A stretch of DNA of 64,000 nt from positions 18,841,228 through 18,905,227 of the forward strand of contig OY997595.1 of NCBI GenBank assembly GCA_963921825.1, written 5' to 3'. Within the stretch, counting starts at the first letter, position 1, and the number at the start of each line of letters is the position of its first letter. The position numbers were made by a program, and so were the translations under genes. The notes under the pieces were generated by a model. That model saw nothing but the letters and a program-made list of their open reading frames with translations, did not search any database and was not told the origin of the DNA. This stretch comes from Erodium maritimum. Lineage: Eukaryota; Streptophyta; Magnoliopsida; Geraniales; Geraniaceae. Positions 47,455 to 58,086 of the stretch are shown here, piece after piece.

Positions 47455-48761
47455 TTATTGACAAGCAACTCGTTGCTGGTATTCCAATGGCCCTCCGTGG
47501 TGCCATCGTTCCGATGGTGTCCAATTCGGCATTTCTGGAGGTTGCTCGTAAAACAACTCCTCATCCCCATACTCGTACCGGTCGCGCTCATCCTCTACAA
47601 TCATGTTGTGTAGAATGATGCAAGTGTGCATGATATCAGCCAAAAGGTGTGGGCTCCAAGAACGAGCGGGACGGGAAATGATGTGCTACCTTGCTTGAAG
47701 TAATCCAAAAGCCCTTTCAATATCTTTTCGAGCACCTTCTTGGAATTTAGCAATTAACTTCTCTTTGGGCTCGTAGGGATGCCGAATAGTCTTCACGAAC
47801 CGTGCCCATGTTGGGTAAATGTCGTCCACTAAGTAATAAGGTCGGTCGTACCGATGGTCGTTGATCTCGTACTCCACAGCTAGCTCACGGTCGTAGTAAG
47901 CGTCTTGGAATAAGTGGATGTGGTTGAGGACGTTGGTGTCATTGTTCGAGCCAGCCATCCCGAAAAACGCATGCCAAATCCATAAATCACGGGACGCTAT
48001 AGCTTCAAGCATAATCGTCTTGTCCCCGTTGTGACTTCCCCGTCCATAGGCTCCCTGGTCTTCGGTTGGGCAGTTCTTACACTTCCAATGCATGCAGTCA
48101 AGACTCCCCGCCATTCCAGGAAACCCTCGGCTGTACCCTTCTCGGAGTAAGCGTTGCATGTCAGCCGGTGTGGGTGTACGCTCATACTCGACTCCGAATA
48201 CCTCAATGACGGCCTTGCAAAACTTACGTAAACATTCAAGTATGGTGCCTACCCCAATGTGCAGAGTTTCGTCCAATGAATCGGCCGAGGACCCATACGC
48301 AAGCATCCGTATCGCGGCGGTGCACTTCTGTTCCGTTGATAAGCCCGGTCGTGAGGCCGCGTCGGGCTTCTGAACGAAGTACATGTCGTGTTCCTTGACC
48401 GCGTCCATAATCCGTTGAAAAAGTGGTCTGCACATACGGAACCGGCGCCTAAACATATCAGGGCCATATACGGGTTGATCGAAAAAATAGTCATCAACAA
48501 TTGGTTGTGGGCTTCAGAATGAACTCTGTTAATCTCTCGTCGCATTGGTTCCCCACGGGCGGCCCTCTCGATCCTTGGCATTGCTCTCTGCATGCTTCTC
48601 TCAATCCTCTGCCGGAGTCGTCGCTCAATTGGCCGCATTCGGGCTGCCATATCCTCATATGTCGACAGTTGGGCTGCCATCTCCTCATACGTCGGCATTC
48701 GGGCAGCCAGCTCCTCGTATGTCGGAACCTCAACGTCGGACATAACCTCATCGTCGGACAT
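47455..48761 (-). pseudogene. PIF/Harbinger transposase, one frameshift and one stop
   Basis: The ATG at 48,761 is 84 bp after a TATA box. The N-terminus has three tandem 11-residue units (PTYEELAARM, PTYEEMAAQL, STYEDMAARM), then an Arg-rich stretch. A one-base shift lies near 48,490-48,500; the frame continues as DDYFFDQPVYGPDMFRRRFRM, the usual start of the plant Harbinger domain. The DDE residues are visible: Asp in GSLDCMHW, Asp in NNDTNVL, Glu in RKDIERAFG. A TAG at 47,686-47,688 replaces what is normally Trp in the QARW block. The frame then continues (DIMHTCIILHNMIVEDE) to 47,455. Length is near the family norm of about 430 residues. Only two lesions and intact catalytic residues indicate recent inactivation. 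Confidence 0.88.
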
Positions 48762-48844
48762 TTTGGAAATTAGAGAGTAGAAAGTGGGAATGAAAGAGTG
48801 AAATTTGAGAATGGGTGTGAAAAAAAATGAGGTTGGGGTTGGGG

Positions 48845-48852
48845 TATTTATA
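48845..48852 (-). promoter_or_regulatory. TATA box of the Harbinger transposase
   Basis: Minus strand TATAAATA within CTATAAATACCCC, about 84 bp before the ATG at 48,761. Confidence 0.65.
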
Positions 48853-49427
48853 GGGTATAAAATGTTTTTGATTTAATTAAAAAAAATTATAGCCGTTGCC
48901 GACCGTTTGACAACGGTCGGCTTTGCCACGTGTTGGCACGCGAGAGGAGGGGAGCCAGACAGGGCCGAGGGGCGCGAGCCCGGCCCGCGTGTTTCAGGAC
49001 CGCAGACCTACAATAGGACGACCCAAGGGCTACGGACCGCGCGCACGGGTTGAGGATGAGGGTCGACCCATTGTGTGTGCTCTAGTATCACAACTTCAAT
49101 ATGAACGTGGTGCATTTTAGATAAAATAAAAAGCTAGTCTCAAGTCTCAACATATGAAAGAGCTACAGGATTTACCGATTTAGCATTGATGCTAGACAGG
49201 TTCGATTATCGGAGGCCAAATCAAAAGGTTTGCCCAGATATTAAACTAAACAGGTAATTGACTGGTATTGGTACTGGAGTATCCTTTGTTTATTTGGGCA
49301 AACTACTGTTGGATGAGACTAATGACCTCAGCTTTCTTATTTCTATTCTTCACCTTCCTCTGACCACACGTGCCGATCAATAATCATGGTTTGGTATAGC
49401 TATCAATTTAATATGATTTTAAATTAT

Positions 49428-51170
49428 CTTCCAAAGCTTTTGACATCATGTGTCGGTAACATGAAAGGGGAGAACCAGCCCTTTTTTTTATCTTTTTGTT
49501 CGGATCTGCTAAAAAGCTATGATGTTTACTGCAACATCGTTTCTCGACCCGATCAAACATCAAAAGATGCAAAAGATACCTCTGTCTCTGCTCCTCGCTC
49601 GGCCACAACTAAGGCAAGTTGAGTTGGTGTCTCAACGAAACCAACTATAGCCAAGGCGAGGCGGGTTTGTGTCCCGACCACGATGCAAACGAAGGCGACT
49701 GGCTCCGGTGATCCAATACCAGAGGCTTCAGTTGTTATTCAAGCGCAAGCTGGACCAGTTGATGGGAGATCCGAGGTGCAAAACTTTGAGAGCTCCGTTC
49801 CGACAAAAGAAGTCGGTGAAGAAATCATCGACACAGGGGACAGAGGTATACGTTTGCAATCTCTCGGCTGGTACAACCGTGGAGTGGGTAAGGAATTCGA
49901 TGGAGACCTACGGCGAGGTAGTTTCCGCCATCGTCCGTAAGTGGCGAAACAAAAGAGGCTTTCTCTTCGGGTTCGTCAAATTCAGATCGAAGGAAGATGC
50001 CTCGAAGGTGAGTGACACTTTCAACGAATTCACTTACAATGGCCATAAGCTAATTGTTGCCCTTGCCCGGTCTGGCAATTCTCGATTGTCCGGTGCTCAA
50101 AACGTTCAAGGAGATGTGAAAAAAAACCCACCACAACGGAGAAGAACGATGGTTCAGTCCTATTACAGACAATTTTTTACAATCTCAAATCGGCCAGATT
50201 CTCAGACCGACGTCGCTGATTTGGAACCGCCAAATCCGCAGCCAGTCCTAGTCACCAGAAAATTGAGGGGAACTGTGCTTTCTCCGGCAAACTGCACTCC
50301 GGCGTCGACAGCAGCTTCACCGGCAGTGAAGCCCGTCAGTCAACGACGCGAGGTGATTTTGGAAACAATTAAAATTTCAAATCAATTTGATTTGATTCGT
50401 GATTTAGATTCAGCTCCCGAGATTTCCTCTCCTCCTCGCGAGATTGGCGATGCAGATTTGTCGAGCCTCTTTGCGAGGAACGCGCACCAGATCCTCCTCG
50501 CGAGATTTATGCTACATAATTGATCGATCCTTCATGTGAGGATTGCGCAACAGTGGGCTTGAATCAAGCTCACAACCCTTCAACAGGCCCTTTGGAGTCT
50601 TCTGATACTGGGTCAATTGTTATTAGGCCTGCGCCAAGCCACGTGCGACTGGGCTCACTCATCCAACATTTGTCCGCCCTCTTGCATCGTGTTCTGATTT
50701 GGTGAAGAATTTCCCCCCCAAATCGGACTCTCGGGTTTTGTTGTCCTCCTCCCATAACCCGTTGTCAAGTTTCGATCAAGACTTTCCAGTATGGTCGTCA
50801 GAAACAATACAAAAGGTTAAAGGGAAAAGAAAAAAAGAACTTCATCAGCCTTTCCCAGTGTCGGCTCGTTCACTTTGTATCAGTGAAACTCAGAAGCTCG
50901 AGGCTCAGCGCAAAAATGAAGCTTGGAGACACATTGTCGCTACAGGGACTATACTGCAGATAGAGTTTAAGGACGATGTCCGTCCTTCTATCGACTAGTA
51001 TTTCTTTGTATTTGACTTTTGTTCCCTTTCTTCGTTTGTCTTGGCAAGATTCTCTCATCGTTTATGGTAGTCTCTTTTGAAAGTTATTTGGGATAGCTTT
51101 TTGCGGTCCTCTCGTTTTTCCCCGTCTTGGGGTAAAAAGATTAATAAAACAAAATCATCATCCATAAAAA
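49428..51170 (+). mobile_element. ORF1-only LINE insertion, 1,743 bp
   Basis: An 18-bp target duplication, AATATGATTTTAAATTAT, lies at 49,410-49,427 and 51,171-51,188. The 3' end has AATAAAAC and a short A run (51,164-51,172), as expected for target-primed reverse transcription. The body encodes an RRM-type ORF1 and no endonuclease or reverse transcriptase. So it is an internally deleted or naturally ORF1-only derivative moved in trans. It sits about 320 bp beyond the stop of the host gene at 51,494. Confidence 0.85.
49669..50998 (+). pseudogene. LINE ORF1-type protein with RRM domain, frame-broken
   Basis: The first frame (49,669-50,523) carries an RRM at about residues 62-137: RNP2 is VYVCNL and RNP1 is GFLFGFVKF. 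A basic linker and a Ser/Thr/Pro-rich region follow. The frame is lost after 50,520 and a C-terminal part is open at 50,699-50,998 (VKGKRKKELHQPF, RRIDs absent, ending VRPSID). RRM-bearing ORF1 proteins are known in plant L1-type LINEs, where they bind the element RNA. A retrocopied host RRM gene is the alternative; the lack of a match to a known host family and the LINE-like 3' end favour the first reading. The true start may be upstream, since the frame before 49,669 is also open for some distance. Confidence 0.65.
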
Positions 51171-51493
51171 AATATGATTTTAAATTATATATCAATGATA
51201 ATTTAGACACACATTTTGTACCCTTTTACCTCTGGATAAATTGTTGGATTATAAAATTAACATTTAATCTAGAAATGGCGGTTTCATATGCTATATGTTT
51301 TATTGATAAGGATGAGTTGTCTTCAACCTCAACTGAAGAGAAAATCAAATGGCCTGGAAAATAGTAATGATAATATAATAAAGAAAACCAAAAACAAAAC
51401 CGTACATTTCCCCATAAAAGTAGTTTTGATTTTGATAAAATATACAAGGCAATCATAATCACAATCCAAAGTAAATGTCTCAATCGGAATTGT

Positions 51494-52118
51494 CTAACCC
51501 GCACAGCCGCTGCATATTCCGGTGAGCGATACCGGAAATCTACAGAGCGATCCGGCTGTGGCGGATCCTCCATCGTCGACCTCCGCCGGCGGAAGGACCC
51601 TCCCGTCAGCGAACAGCAGCCGCCCATTCCTCGCTACCTCCAGCTCCGGCGCCCCGCCGAAGAAGGCGTCGTCACCGAACCTACGCTCCACCTCCAGGAA
51701 CTCGCCAAGCGAGCCGGGTTTGGCCTCGTCGTCCCTGCACAGGCTCCACCACCTCCGCCGTCGCTCCGCCACAAACGACGCAGCCGGGATTCTCTTCTTC
51801 TTTTGCTTCCTGCTCACGGCGGAGGACGGTGCGGCGGCGGCGGAAGGGAGGTGGTTGTCACGGCGCTGGGAAGGGGCGCGGAAGGTGACGCCCATGAGAG
51901 TGCCGAGAGTGGTGCTTCTGTCGTGGAAGAACGAGCCTGTGGACTGAAGAAAGAAAATGGGTCAATATATATAGCGATCGGAAAGAGAAACAGAAAAATT
52001 GAGCACAAGGTGTTTGTGGAAATGCCTCGGTGTCGAGATCTGAAGAGGAAATGGAGGAGTTGGTGGGAGAGGAAGGATGAGGAAGCAAGTCACTTGCTGG
52101 ATCCATCATCATCATCAT
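51494..52118 (-). CDS. Plant-specific protein of the At3g17950-like family, two exons, 180 aa
   Basis: Exon 1 is 52,118-52,026 (31 codons, MMMMMDPASDLL...SSSDLDTE). The 82-nt intron 52,025-51,944 has GC at the donor and AG at the acceptor. Exon 2 is 51,943-51,494. The junction restores SSDLDTE/STGSFFHDRSTTLG, a block I recognise from uncharacterised plant proteins such as Arabidopsis At3g17950. Further on are a basic stretch (SRKQKKKR), SLGEFLEVERRFG, NGRLLFADGRVLPP and the C-terminus CRFPVSLTGICSGCAG. It has no signal peptide or membrane segment. The frame is fully open with high GC in coding sequence, unlike the AT-rich flanks, which fits an active host gene. No biochemical function is known to me. 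A LINE inserted just downstream. Confidence 0.8.
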
Positions 52119-52148
52119 CTCTATTCTCTATTCTCTCTATCTCCCTTG

Positions 52149-52156
52149 TATTTATA
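52149..52156 (-). promoter_or_regulatory. TATA box of the At3g17950-like gene
   Basis: Minus strand TATAAATA, only about 31 bp before the first ATG (52,118). A transcription start 25-30 bp downstream would leave a leader of a few bases, so either one of the next four in-frame ATG codons is used or another promoter element operates. Confidence 0.55.
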
Positions 52157-52326
52157 CTATACCTGTGTGAGAATGGAAGTGTCAGCTACACTTACTCGAT
52201 TGACCCATCACATGACCCTTAAATGTTCTTGATAGAACTGGTTAGAATAAGGTAAGGTATAGGAGATTGGGAGGTAAAAGTCCAAGGGCTACAAGTAGAA
52301 GTAGGGAGCGATTGCGAGATATACCC

Positions 52327-52704
52327 TCACCCTACAATAAGATAGATTGTAGGGCATGCTTCAATATTGATGATGGTCCTTTGGTCTTTATTCAAGTCTT
52401 CTCCTTGGATAGATAGGGGCATTTGACATGGCCCTCCCTCGTGAGGGATTGGTGGTTCTGTTTCTTCTTTCAACAATCCACTCTTCTTCCGTTGGCTCTC
52501 TTCAAAGTTACTACTTGCCAGCACCATCACTCTCTTTTCCTTAACTACTTCATAACTGTTTGTATAAATAACTCCCTGCATTTGAGATAGGACATTGACA
52601 ATAGCATTCATAGTGGTCAGTTTCGTATCCCCAACCAAAACAGTATATCGGGAAATCAGTAAAAAAAAAAAGGGACGAATCTCCCGAAATCTGTTGAACG
52701 ACAT
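52327..52704 (-). CDS. Unrecognised open frame (125 codons)
   Basis: Starts MSFNRFREIRPFFF and includes SQMQGVIYTNSYEVVKEKR and EETEPPIPHEGGPC. Composition looks protein-like and not repetitive, but I recognise no domain and see no clear promoter. It could be an exon of a decayed gene or captured sequence in a repeat. Kept only because it is the longest frame between the host gene and the nested region. Confidence 0.25.
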   Translation of the reverse strand: MSFNRFREIRPFFFLLISRYTVLVGDTKLTTMNAIVNVLSQMQGVIYTNSYEVVKEKRVMVLASSNFEESQRKKSGLLKEETEPPIPHEGGPCQMPLSIQGEDLNKDQRTIINIEACPTIYLIVG

Positions 52705-53353
52705 ATCAAATTACATGACTTTGAAGACACCGTCGATAGATTTCTCGAAATAACACCATGTCCAATCGTGGATTCATGCAGCTGAAATGTTGACCGGTGA
52801 AGGAGACAGTGATACATGGCGAGTCAGTTGAACCGAAATAAATTCGACGAACTTAGTTCCAGGTATAAAATGGCCATCCTAATTCACCTTATTCACTTAC
52901 TGGTCGTTTTTGTCGATCTTTTCTTTTTCGGCGAGCCAATCGTTTCTTTTCTAGCGAGCATCCAAGAAATGCATAACACGAATCTCCGACGAGTTTCTAA
53001 GTCGTTTCGTCGGTCCAGCCAATGCAGAATCTCTGGCATACAAAGCTTCAGTTTCTCCTGTGACCCCCTATGCTGAATTGCCACTGTTCAGCCACGTTGT
53101 AATCCATCAACGCATTCCCACACACATGGCATATGGAAACTTGAATCTACGTCTCGGATTCCCCAAAATATTGCGGTGACCGAAACGGGGAAGAATTTTG
53201 TGAGGACACATATGTCTCGTTACCTCCACGTTTAACATATGTCTCGTCACCTCCACATTTAATTTATGTGTCGTCCCCTGTACTTTCACACTTCACAGGA
53301 CCAGCATATTCAATCTGACAGGGAATGTAGCATTGTTCTTTCCAGGGGAGAGC
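52705..53353. other. Intergenic stretch
   Basis: No gene seen. A short direct repeat of CATATGTCTCGT with ACCTCCACRTTTAA occurs two or three times at 53,208-53,270. The segment just before 53,354 may be the 5' region of the ORF1 relic that follows. Confidence 0.4.
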
Positions 53354-54051
53354 ATGAATCCTTACCCGGTCTCGAGCACGCTAGTCAATTATTCCTTCCC
53401 GGTCACTGACATACCTTATTTGTCGCCTATCATACGTGTGCAGGTGCCCCCTGCTCCGACTCCACCTTTGCAGCAAGGACACGGGCACTGGCGGATCTAC
53501 GTAAGATCCAGGGGGCACGTGCCCCTCCTCAATTCTCTCAAAAACTACTTGCAGTTCATGTTTATCCTTTTTTTTACTATTTATCTAATTGTGCCCCTTC
53601 CTGAATTTTTTTTTAATTTATTATCCTTTTAGTTTCGACGACGGGGTACATATGGGACCACGCCTGTCGGAGCAGGACGTCCGGGACTCGGCATATGGGT
53701 TGGGATCGGAGGTACCGGAGGTGGACACGGCTGGGGAAGAAGACCCGGTGATCTCTGCGGTGCGATGACGGAGCTGGAAGGGAGTGCACCGGTGATGCAC
53801 TTCTCGGCCCGGAATACGGAGGACGAGGGTTGGGTTGCAGGTGGACGGACCCAGCTGGGACAGTCATGCATTCGCTGCACTCCGGCGAAAGGCCCTCGTC
53901 GGAGACGCTTGAGACGTGGGGCGGGTCTCATCGGATTCGGCAATAACCCCGGAGGAGACCCCAGAGGCGCTTGCTTGGCGAAGAAGGAAGGGGAAAGGAC
54001 TGGCGGCGCCAAAAGCAGGTAGGGTTTCGACGGACTGGGCTGGAGAGCAAG

Positions 54052-56789
54052 TGTAAGACCCGCCCCCGGTCGATCCCGGTAAAACCGGTGAATCCTAGCT
54101 AAGTTTGACTTTCGGCCGGAAAAGTCAACCGATGACTCGGAAAGTCAGTCGGGACCTTTCCGGGGCCCAAAAAGCTTAGCCATTAGCACGGTTAGCTTAG
54201 TTGGGTCGTTTCCTTCAGTTTGACTGTAATATTGTTAAAGTCAACTGTCGGTCAAACTCGGGCTTAATATCGGTTAATTGTCGATAAATCTTGGAAAGCT
54301 GGAAAATTATTAAATAGGAGTGACCTCACATGACACTTGTCATGCTTGGCTTGGAGGATGAGATTTGGGGCTCCAAATGACCCTCATACCCTCCTAAGTT
54401 ACCTTTAAAGGGATAAGACCTTAAGGGCTTTTGAGTAAATTGACATTTTAGGTCATTTAAAGGAAAGAGAGCAACAATTCAGCCCATTTGTTGTTGTTTC
54501 AACCGAAAATCACAAGAGAGAGGAGAGGAGGAGCTCACTTTCTTGAGGAAGAAGATAGAGAAGAAAGCTTGGATTTTGAAGCTTGTTCTTGGTCCTTTTG
54601 CCTTCATTTTCACTCCATCTTCTCCATCTCAACTATCTAGAGGTAAGGATGCTCTCAACTCTCCATTTCTTCCACTTCCAATCTATGGGTTTTGTGGGTT
54701 TTGGTTTAAAAGTTGAAGAACTTGCTTTTTTATTGATTGCTTGGAGAAGAGGTAGTGAAGTAGGTTGTTGGATTGAGTTTTGGTTGAAGTTTGATGAACC
54801 CATTGAGGGTGTAGTTGCTGGGTATCTTTGGTGGATTATTTTGGAGCTAGGAGAGTTTAGAAATGGAGTTTGTGTTGGGATTTTCGTGAAATTCGAGTTG
54901 GGGAAGAAAGGGGAAGGAGCTGGTCAGGTCTGATACGGAATCTGGCCCGGACCGGGCCAGATACCGGCACGGTAGGCCGCACGGAACGTGCCTGGTACCA
55001 GCACGGCACCCGGCACGGAACGGGCCTGGTACCGGCACGACACCCGGCACGGAACGGGCGGGAGTCCGGCACGGGACCTGATACGGTCCGTGTCGCTCAC
55101 CGGGCCGGTCTGTGTCGTGTTCCGTTCTGGATTCCGGGCCGGCCTGTGACAGGGTCCGTGCCATGTTCCGGCACGGCAAGCCACACGGTCCGTTTGGCAT
55201 TCCGGATCAGATCCCCAGAGCCTAAAACCCTTCCTTTTAGCTCAATTTGATTCCCACTTTTCCTCTTCAAACCTTGATCCATTTCTGAACTTTGTTGTGT
55301 ATTTTGAGGAGAAGAACACTTGGTTGAGGAATCTAATTTGTGTTCTTTTGGTGGTTCAAAACCTTGGAACCAAGCTAGGAACGGAGGAAGAGCGTGGACA
55401 CAAGTTAGCGGAGCTTTTATCACGCCGGGACCCAAGTGAAGAGCAAAGTGGTGATCAACGGGCTTCGTCAAAGTGTTGAGAGGAGGACCTTGAGGTAGGG
55501 AAAGCCTTAACCTCTCGTTTACGATGCTTAGTATGCATGCTAGGTTAATAAAATTGGAAAGATCCTAGAAATGCCTATAGGATGCGAATAACTAGCATAA
55601 TCGTCTTTCAATTTCTAATAATCGGAATTGTCTAGTGGTGACCGATTAGGATGCCAATCACTAGTGTAACTCGCTTTCAATACTTGGGAATTGATTGTCT
55701 GGTAGAGGAGCCTTGGCAAAGCCCTCGGATTAGTTGCGTGTTAGGATCACATGCTTGGTTGTTGATTGCTTAGTGGATAGGCTAAAGAGTCTAATGAAAC
55801 TAGTGGACTTGCATGTGTGAATGCTCTTTTGAAGGTTTTTATGATTAGTTGATTACACTCGTACTTGCTCGTTGATTGTATTCGAATGATTACTTGATTT
55901 ACTTGAATGGTTGTTTGGAGCATCGAGTATGACTGGTTGTGCCGAGCGGTGCAATCAGGTGATCGATGCCCCGGTGGTTCGAAACTGGTAAGTGAACGGT
56001 AAGTTGGGATTGTGATATTGGTGTGCTATGTTTGCGTGATTCGTGTACTGTTTGTTGTGGTGAATTGGTGATGTGTGAGCCATGTGTGGAATTGAATTGG
56101 TGGTTGTTGAACTTGTATTATTTCGTGTTTCGGTTGAGTGCGTTATTCAATTATTAACTACCTATTATTAAATTGTCCAAGTGTATGCTCCCTATGTGAG
56201 TAATACCTTGGTTCCCGAGGACATAAAATCCCTTGGAGGCGTTTCTGAGAATCCCGATGATAAGCGCCCCGAAGGGTTGTTTCCGGTCGCCTCAACGTTA
56301 TGCGTCTCCTCTGGATTTGAGGGAAAATCCGAGAGGACACATTATGTGGATCGGAGGGTGGAGACTTCATGTGCCACGGCATTGGTTGATTTATCTATTA
56401 CCTGTGTTTGTTAAGATGTTTTTGGTTGACTTGTTGTTGATCTTATTGAGTTGAAGGTCCATCTTGTTATGTGTTTTCCCTACTGAGCGCAAGCTCACCC
56501 CTACGAGTTTATTGTTGTGTTTACAGTCTTGATAGAGGAGTAGAGGCTCGGGAGCTTCTCGGTGTGGGTGTCCATAGAGACTTCGTGTTTATTTTTATTT
56601 CTGTTGGACTAGATTTTGTGGAGATTTATTATTACACCCCCGGAGGGTTATTCATGTTTAAACCAGATTTTGTGGATTGTAGTTTCTTATTCGATATTTT
56701 CAGGAACTAAATGTTGATTTATTAATTTATTGTCTTCTATTACTCGTCATGCCTCGAGTCCGGGCGATAACCGGATTTGGGGCGTGACA
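54052..56789 (+). mobile_element. Solo LTR, Tekay-like, second family, 2,738 bp
   Basis: Starts TGTAAGACCC and ends GGGGCGTGACA, flanked by the 5-bp duplication GCAAG (54,047-54,051 and 56,790-56,794). It has no internal region. It differs from the A family over most of its length but shares the terminal dozen bases and a hairpin motif near 56,484 (TGAGCGCAAGCTCACCCC). It includes a GC-rich tandem block at 54,940-55,200. Confidence 0.93.
54940..55200 (+). repeat. GC-rich tandem repeat in the solo LTR
   Basis: Repeats of CCGGCACGGAACGGGCCTGG and GTACCGGCACG variants. These account for the spurious Arg/Pro/Gly-rich frames on both strands. Confidence 0.75.
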
Positions 56790-56906
56790 GCAAGTGGGCC
56801 TGGGCCGGGGGTTTATGGGAGATGCACGTTGGGCTGGGGGTATGAAGCGGGCTGGATTGGGTCAGAAGCCGGTTTGGGCCCAGTGTGGGGGCGGTGAGAT
56901 AGTCCG

Positions 56907-58086
56907 ATGGGCAGCGAGGTATGGGGCGGGTCGGGACAGATCCGTGAGTACGGCCCGAATCCATTAGGGCGTCCGCCCCAGGCGGGTCAGGGGGATCCGA
57001 TACCTATGGTCAACCCAGCTGGTCCACAACAAGGAAATTGGTGCTCTTCTGGGGAACAGGTCGGAGTTTTGGGTTCCCAAATGGGCGCTATGAGGATCAA
57101 GGAGGTCGTAGTGCCGGTCCAAGAGGCTATTGGCCGAAAGAATTCGTATCGATTCGCGTTGGCAGCAAAGGTCCTAACATCCAGGAAGATTTTCTGCAAG
57201 TCAGTAGTGGCACGAATGGAGGATGTATGGGGGATGAAGGTCGAGGCTAAACCTCTGGAGGGGGGCCTGGTCGCTTTTTTCTTCCGAACAGCTAAGGAGA
57301 GGGAAAGGGTTCTATTGGGAGAACCGTGGTCCTTTCGGGACTCACTGGTCCTATTTACGGATCTAAGGGCCCACATGCAGGTCAAGGACCTAGAATTCCA
57401 TCATTTCTCGGTCTAGGCGCGAGTGTCGAATCTGCCGGTGGGGGGCTTGGACGAGAGACGTGGGATTCAGAGTGGGGAACACGTTGGGGGTCTGCCAAGG
57501 AGTGGATGTGGACCAGGAGGGTCTCTGCTGGGGGGACTTTAAGAAGATCAGAATCAGGGCGGACATTCGAGGACCTCTGCAGAGCCAACTATGGTTCCGT
57601 CTATCCGTATCTCAGGTACGAACTCGACTGAGTATTTCGTGTGAACATTTACCTGAGCACTGTTTTGGCTGTTGCTGTGCGGGTCACCTATTTCCGGTCT
57701 GTCCGGTTATTAGGGGAGTGCGGGTGTCTTCGCTGAAGGCGCCGGGGGACCCGAGATCGGCGCTAGAGAAAGCGAAACATGGAAAGGCCATCCCAGGGAC
57801 GAATTGGACTTATATGGGTAGGAAAGGGAAGGGGGGCCCTAGTCAGGTGGAACCAAGGACACCTCCAAGGCAACAAGGAGGAGGAAGGTGGGTAAATCAT
57901 GAAAAAAGGGTTGAGGAGGTACCGGCGGGTTGGATACCACGTGACTCGTCACCGTCGCTGTTTAGAAAAAAGAGGGCGGAGAGGGAGGAGGAACCTACTG
58001 AGGAAGAAGAATCATCGGCGCCGGATGGGGCGTCATATGCAGCGGCGGGGGGCTTCAAGTACTCTCGCCTCCAGGAAGAGTACTGA
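56907..58086 (+). pseudogene. LINE ORF1 (DUF4283-like plus zinc knuckle), frame-broken
   Basis: The first frame (56,907-57,416) has the DUF4283-like core: WGMKVEAKPLEGGLVAFFF, then ERERVLLGEPWSFRDSLVLF. A change of frame follows between 57,416 and 57,460. The second frame (57,460-58,086) holds the DFKKIRIRADIRGPL block and a cysteine-rich knuckle (HCFGCCCAGHLFPVC), then an acidic tail ending FKYSRLQEEY. This is the standard ORF1 layout of many plant L1-type LINEs, in which the protein coats the element RNA. ORF2 is missing altogether; a 3' UTR and A run follow within 430 bp. Confidence 0.75.

Larger units (their letters stand above)
47034..49082 (-). mobile_element. PIF/Harbinger DNA transposon with transposase gene, about 2.05 kb
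   Basis: Left end GAGCATGTACAATGG and right end, read on the minus strand, GAGCACACACAATGG: imperfect terminal inverted repeats of the Harbinger type. The flanking trinucleotides are TAA and TAG, an imperfect version of the expected 3-bp duplication. Both termini are followed by GC-rich DNA (CCC repeats left, CGCGCG right). It encodes only a transposase. The ORF1 partner usual for the superfamily is absent, and relics of ORF1 occur elsewhere in the window. Confidence 0.8.

Noticed and set aside
51522-51947. 141-codon plus-strand frame over the host gene
   Set aside because: Antisense shadow of GC-rich exon 2. The minus-strand reading restores a known protein block across the intron.
55097-55479. 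Arg/Pro-rich frames in the solo LTR at 54,052-56,789
   Set aside because: They arise from the GC-rich tandem repeat and occur on both strands.
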